64,000 bases of DNA, taken from the NCBI RefSeq assembly GCF_004137795.1, contig NZ_NWTM01000007.1, positions 6,033 through 70,032 of the forward strand, read 5' to 3'. A program made the translations under genes and the position numbers. The DNA comes from Pectobacterium zantedeschiae. GTDB taxonomy: Bacteria > Pseudomonadota > Gammaproteobacteria > Enterobacterales > Enterobacteriaceae. The notes under the pieces were generated by a model. It had not been told where the DNA came from. It saw only the letters and a list, made by a program, of their open reading frames with translations, and did no database searches. Shown here one piece after another: positions 61,061 to 64,000 of the stretch; the stretch's first letter is position 1, and every line of letters begins with the position of its first letter.

Positions 61061-63511
61061 TTAGTGATTCTGATATTTCTTGGTACGTCTCGTTGGAGCC
61101 GTATTTGCCGGATCGTCCGGCCAGACATGCTTGGGGTAACGCCCCTTCATCTCTTTTTGCACGTCGCGGTACGTGCCTTGCCAAAATGCCGCTAAATCAC
61201 GCGTAATCTGTAATGGACGCTGTGCTGGCGATAAAAGTTCCAACACCAGCGCCACACGACCTTCTGCCAGCAGCGGGCTCTGCTGCTCGCCGAACATTTC
61301 CTGCATCCGCACCGATAGCATCGGTGGCTTATCGTCATAATAAGCGATAGGCAAGCGGCTGCCTCCGGGGGCTGTGTAGTGCGTCGGCAATGCACTATCC
61401 AGCCGCTGGCGCAGTGACCAGTCCAGCGGCCGCAACAGCGCATCACTCAAATTAATCTGGTGCAGCGCACGTAAATCCCGCACGCCGGACAGTGACGGCT
61501 GTAACCAGATTTCCAACGTTGCCAGCAGCGTGTCGTCGTCCACTCGCGGCCAGTCAACCTCAGGTAACCATTGGTGTGCGCACTGTAACCGGGCACGTAG
61601 CTGCAAGGCCGTAGCATCCCAATGTAATGCTTTGAGCCCCTGCTCCCGAATCCAGGATAACATCGCCTGCTGTAATGCCTCATCAGAAGGCTTGTTCAAC
61701 GGGCGCGTCCGCAAAGTCAGGCAACCTATCTGGTCGCGCTGGCTGGCGCGCAGAGTACCCTTTTCTTCGTCCCAGTGCACCACGTTACGTTCATTTATTA
61801 ATCCGGGTAATCGCCGCTCCAGCCGTTCAATATCCAGCGGCAGCGCCAGCAGGATTCGCGCGTCTGCGCTTTGCTTGTTTTGCAACAGGGCCGGTGCCAG
61901 CAGCCACTCGCTACCCGACAACGCATCGTCAGCCGACATCATCGCGCCGCTTCCGTTAGCAAGCTGGTAACGCCCATCCTGACTGCGCCGCCGGGCGATA
62001 CGGTCAGGAAAAGCCTGTGCAAGCAGCCAGTCGGCTTCGCCGCCGTCAATATGTCCCGAGGCCGTCGATAAACGACGCGTCAGCTGTTTTGCTCTCCGCT
62101 GCCAGTGCGCTAACGGACGATGCAGCCAATCAGTCAGATTGATCGACCCGCTACGCGGTGGCTCTTCAAGTATCGCGGCCAAACATCCGGCTGTGGCCAA
62201 CGCCCCTGCACTGTGCTGTGATGCGGCATACAGCATCGTCGCCAATCTGGCATCGCTGCCTAGTGCCGCGATCTTCCGCCCTTCGGCAGTCAACCGACCC
62301 TGGTCATCAGTAATGCCAAGCTGGCGCAACAGTTGGCGTGCAGCATAAAGCGCAGGCGCCGGTGGCGTATCCAACCAGGTTAACTGTGCCACATCAGTAC
62401 AGCCCCACTGTAATAAATCCAGCCAGACGCTGCTTAAATCACTATTCAGTATCTCGGCTTCGCTTTGCACCGCAGCACGTTCGGCCTGTTCGCGAGAGCA
62501 TAGGTGCCAGCAAATACCGGGGCTTAAACGCCCCGCACGCCCCGCGCGCTGCACCATAGAGGCTTGACTAATACGCTGTGTCACCAGACGGGTCACACCG
62601 CTTTTTACATCGAAGCTGGCTACACGTTCAAGGCCGCTGTCCACCACCAGCCGGATCCCTTCAATCGTCAGGCTGGTTTCAGCAATATTGGTCGCAAGCA
62701 CCACCTTACGACGGCCCGGTGCCGCAGGCAGAATCGCCTTTTGCTGTTCCGCCAGCGTTAAGGCGCCATATAAAGGGCAGAGGTCTGTCTCGCTCGACAC
62801 GCTATTTTCCAGTAGCGCCTGCACGCGGCGAATCTCCGCCACACCAGGCAAAAAGAGCAGTAACGACCCTTCCTCTTCGCTGAGCAAACGCCGAACCTGT
62901 CGCGCAACACCTTCTTCCAAACGCTCCTGGCTATTTAGCGGTGCATAACACCGTTCTACTGGATAGCTGCGGCCTTCGGAAACCACGCAGGCGGCTTCCG
63001 GCAACAGCGCCGCCAGCCTCGCATTGTCGAGCGTCGCGGACATAATCAGCAGTTTTAAATCGTCGCGTAACCCTTGCTGCACATCGAGCAGCAACGCCAA
63101 TGCCAAATCGGCCTGCACGCTGCGCTCGTGAAATTCATCCAGAATGATCAGCGCAACGCCTTGTAGTTCCGCATCCTGTTGTAGCAAACGGGTCAGCATG
63201 CCTTCGGTGACAACTTCCAGCTTCGTGGCATGACTCACGCAGCTTTCCGACCTCATGCGATAACCTATCGTTTGCCCCGGTTCTTCACCCAACTGCTGCG
63301 CCAAACGCCAGGCAACACTCTTCGCCGCCAGACGGCGCGGCTCCAGCATGATGATGCGCCCGTTCACGTTGCCCTGTTGCAGTAATTGCAACGGCAACCA
63401 GGTTGATTTCCCCGCACCCGTTGGGGCATTGAGCAGCACCTGAGGCGCGTTATGTAGCGCCGTTATCACATCATCCAGCACGGCGCTGACGGGCGGTAAA
63501 ATCACAGACAT
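61061..63511 (-). CDS. hrpB: ATP-dependent helicase HrpB
   Basis: HrpB is a DEAH-box RNA helicase-like protein of unknown cellular role. The ATG at 63511 gives 816 residues, close to E. coli HrpB. The frame is open to 63721, but that part overlaps thpR on the other strand. Motif I is NAPTGAGKSTWLP (about 26-38), motif II is LDEFHERS near 120 (DEFH in place of DEAH), SAT follows in LLIMSATLDN, and motif VI is QRAGRAGRLSPG near 325. The conserved HrpB C-terminal domain follows. Confidence 0.96.
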   Translation of the reverse strand: MSVILPPVSAVLDDVITALHNAPQVLLNAPTGAGKSTWLPLQLLQQGNVNGRIIMLEPRRLAAKSVAWRLAQQLGEEPGQTIGYRMRSESCVSHATKLEVVTEGMLTRLLQQDAELQGVALIILDEFHERSVQADLALALLLDVQQGLRDDLKLLIMSATLDNARLAALLPEAACVVSEGRSYPVERCYAPLNSQERLEEGVARQVRRLLSEEEGSLLLFLPGVAEIRRVQALLENSVSSETDLCPLYGALTLAEQQKAILPAAPGRRKVVLATNIAETSLTIEGIRLVVDSGLERVASFDVKSGVTRLVTQRISQASMVQRAGRAGRLSPGICWHLCSREQAERAAVQSEAEILNSDLSSVWLDLLQWGCTDVAQLTWLDTPPAPALYAARQLLRQLGITDDQGRLTAEGRKIAALGSDARLATMLYAASQHSAGALATAGCLAAILEEPPRSGSINLTDWLHRPLAHWQRRAKQLTRRLSTASGHIDGGEADWLLAQAFPDRIARRRSQDGRYQLANGSGAMMSADDALSGSEWLLAPALLQNKQSADARILLALPLDIERLERRLPGLINERNVVHWDEEKGTLRASQRDQIGCLTLRTRPLNKPSDEALQQAMLSWIREQGLKALHWDATALQLRARLQCAHQWLPEVDWPRVDDDTLLATLEIWLQPSLSGVRDLRALHQINLSDALLRPLDWSLRQRLDSALPTHYTAPGGSRLPIAYYDDKPPMLSVRMQEMFGEQQSPLLAEGRVALVLELLSPAQRPLQITRDLAAFWQGTYRDVQKEMKGRYPKHVWPDDPANTAPTRRTKKYQNH

Positions 63512-63599
63512 CTCCGTATTAAGGTTAACTTTCAGCGGTGAGCATTGTAGCATCTGGATGAATGTAGCATCGGATGGAATCAGAACAAGAGAGCGTGCC

Positions 63600-64000
63600 A
63601 TGTCAGCCACCCGCCGCCTGTTTTTTGCCTTATCACTACCGGAAACCACACAGCAAGAGATTATCCGCTGGCGTGCCGAACACTTTCCTCTGGAAGCGGG
63701 TCGTCCAGTCGCCGCCGCCAATCTTCATCTGACGCTGGCGTTTTTAGGCGATGTGAGTGAACAAAAGGCACAGGTCTTACAGGCCTTAGCAAGTCGTATA
63801 CGCCAGCCCTCGTTTGCCCTCACGTTGAATGATGCCGGGCACTGGCCACGTCCCGGCGTGGTTTGGCTGGGCTGCCGTCGTGCACCACGCGGATTGCTAC
63901 AGCTCGCGGAACTGTTACGTTCTCAGGCCGCGCGCAATGGCTGCTATCAAACGGCATTGCCTTTTCATCCGCACATAACGCTATTGCGCGGCGCAACTCG
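63600..64000 (+). CDS. thpR: RNA 2',3'-cyclic phosphodiesterase ThpR (N-terminal part)
   Basis: This gene begins at ATG 63600 and is cut by the right edge after 133 codons. The product is the 2H phosphoesterase once called LigT, which opens 2',3'-cyclic phosphates on RNA and can join tRNA halves in vitro. It starts MSATRRLFFALSLP and has both catalytic HxT motifs, HLTLAFLG and HPHITLLRG. The stretch EAGRPVAAANLH is very like E. coli ThpR. It is divergent from hrpB with an 88-bp gap, as in E. coli. Confidence 0.95.
   Translation, partial: MSATRRLFFALSLPETTQQEIIRWRAEHFPLEAGRPVAAANLHLTLAFLGDVSEQKAQVLQALASRIRQPSFALTLNDAGHWPRPGVVWLGCRRAPRGLLQLAELLRSQAARNGCYQTALPFHPHITLLRGAT

Noticed and set aside
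60440-61195. 251-codon plus-strand frame with a hydrophobic Ile/Val run
   Set aside because: It is antisense to the 5' part of mrcB. The Ile/Val run is the reverse of the Asp-codon tract in PBP1B.

Overview
The window looks like a chromosomal segment of a soft-rot enterobacterium, most probably Pectobacterium. Two things support this. Long blocks keep the gene order known from Escherichia coli: rpoE-rseABC-lepA-lepB-rnc-era-recO-pdxJ-acpS-yfhL, nadB/trmN6/srmB/grcA/ung, tRNA-Ala and gltX/tRNA-Val/tRNA-Lys, and cdaR-degP-dgt/mtn-btuF/erpA-clcA/hemL/fhuBDC/mrcB/hrpB/thpR. Between them lies a giant repeat adhesin with its own type I secretion system and c-di-GMP genes, a set that I recall being described in Pectobacterium atrosepticum. 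The species call is inference.

Layout. 1-2168 (minus) is the N-terminal part of a very large adhesin: a LapA-type retention module, a TAAG site, one divergent Ig-like domain, then near-identical 104-residue repeats that run off the left edge. Divergent from it, 2546-7542 encodes a complete type I exporter (TolC-like, ABC, HlyD-like). A PAS-GAF-GGDEF protein with an SGDEF signature and an intact I-site (7587-9101) and an EAL protein (9887-10678) follow. These genes plausibly form one surface-adhesion unit controlled by c-di-GMP.

11140-26799 is core metabolism and cell-envelope stress. It holds yfhL, the rnc-era-recO-pdxJ-acpS cluster, lepA-lepB, the sigma-E operon with a visible sigma-E promoter, nadB, trmN6, srmB, grcA with a tandem pair of FNR boxes, and ung. 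26949-30500 carries two tRNA-Ala(GGC) genes, a secreted alpha/beta hydrolase, gltX, three tRNA-Val(TAC) genes and one tRNA-Lys(TTT) gene.

30808-35823 is a siderophore-uptake cassette placed right after the tRNA cluster: an AraC/PchR-like regulator, a small unknown protein, an RhtX/FptX-like permease and a TonB-dependent receptor. A DoxX protein and an sbp-cysTWA sulfate transporter follow. 40782-49625 is the cdaR-degP-dgt/mtn-btuF/erpA-clcA region. It contains a second sigma-E-like promoter before degP, a MITE-like element between dgt and mtn, and a small secreted protein of unknown function. 49798-64000 holds hemL, an inserted GST / MocR regulator / LysE exporter trio, fhuBDC without fhuA, a structured palindromic element, mrcB, hrpB and the start of thpR.

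I see no prophage, no complete insertion sequence with a transposase, no CRISPR array and no rRNA. The least ordinary parts are the adhesin/c-di-GMP cluster, the siderophore cassette with its unknown small protein, the two palindromic intergenic elements and the small secreted protein at 47359-47637.
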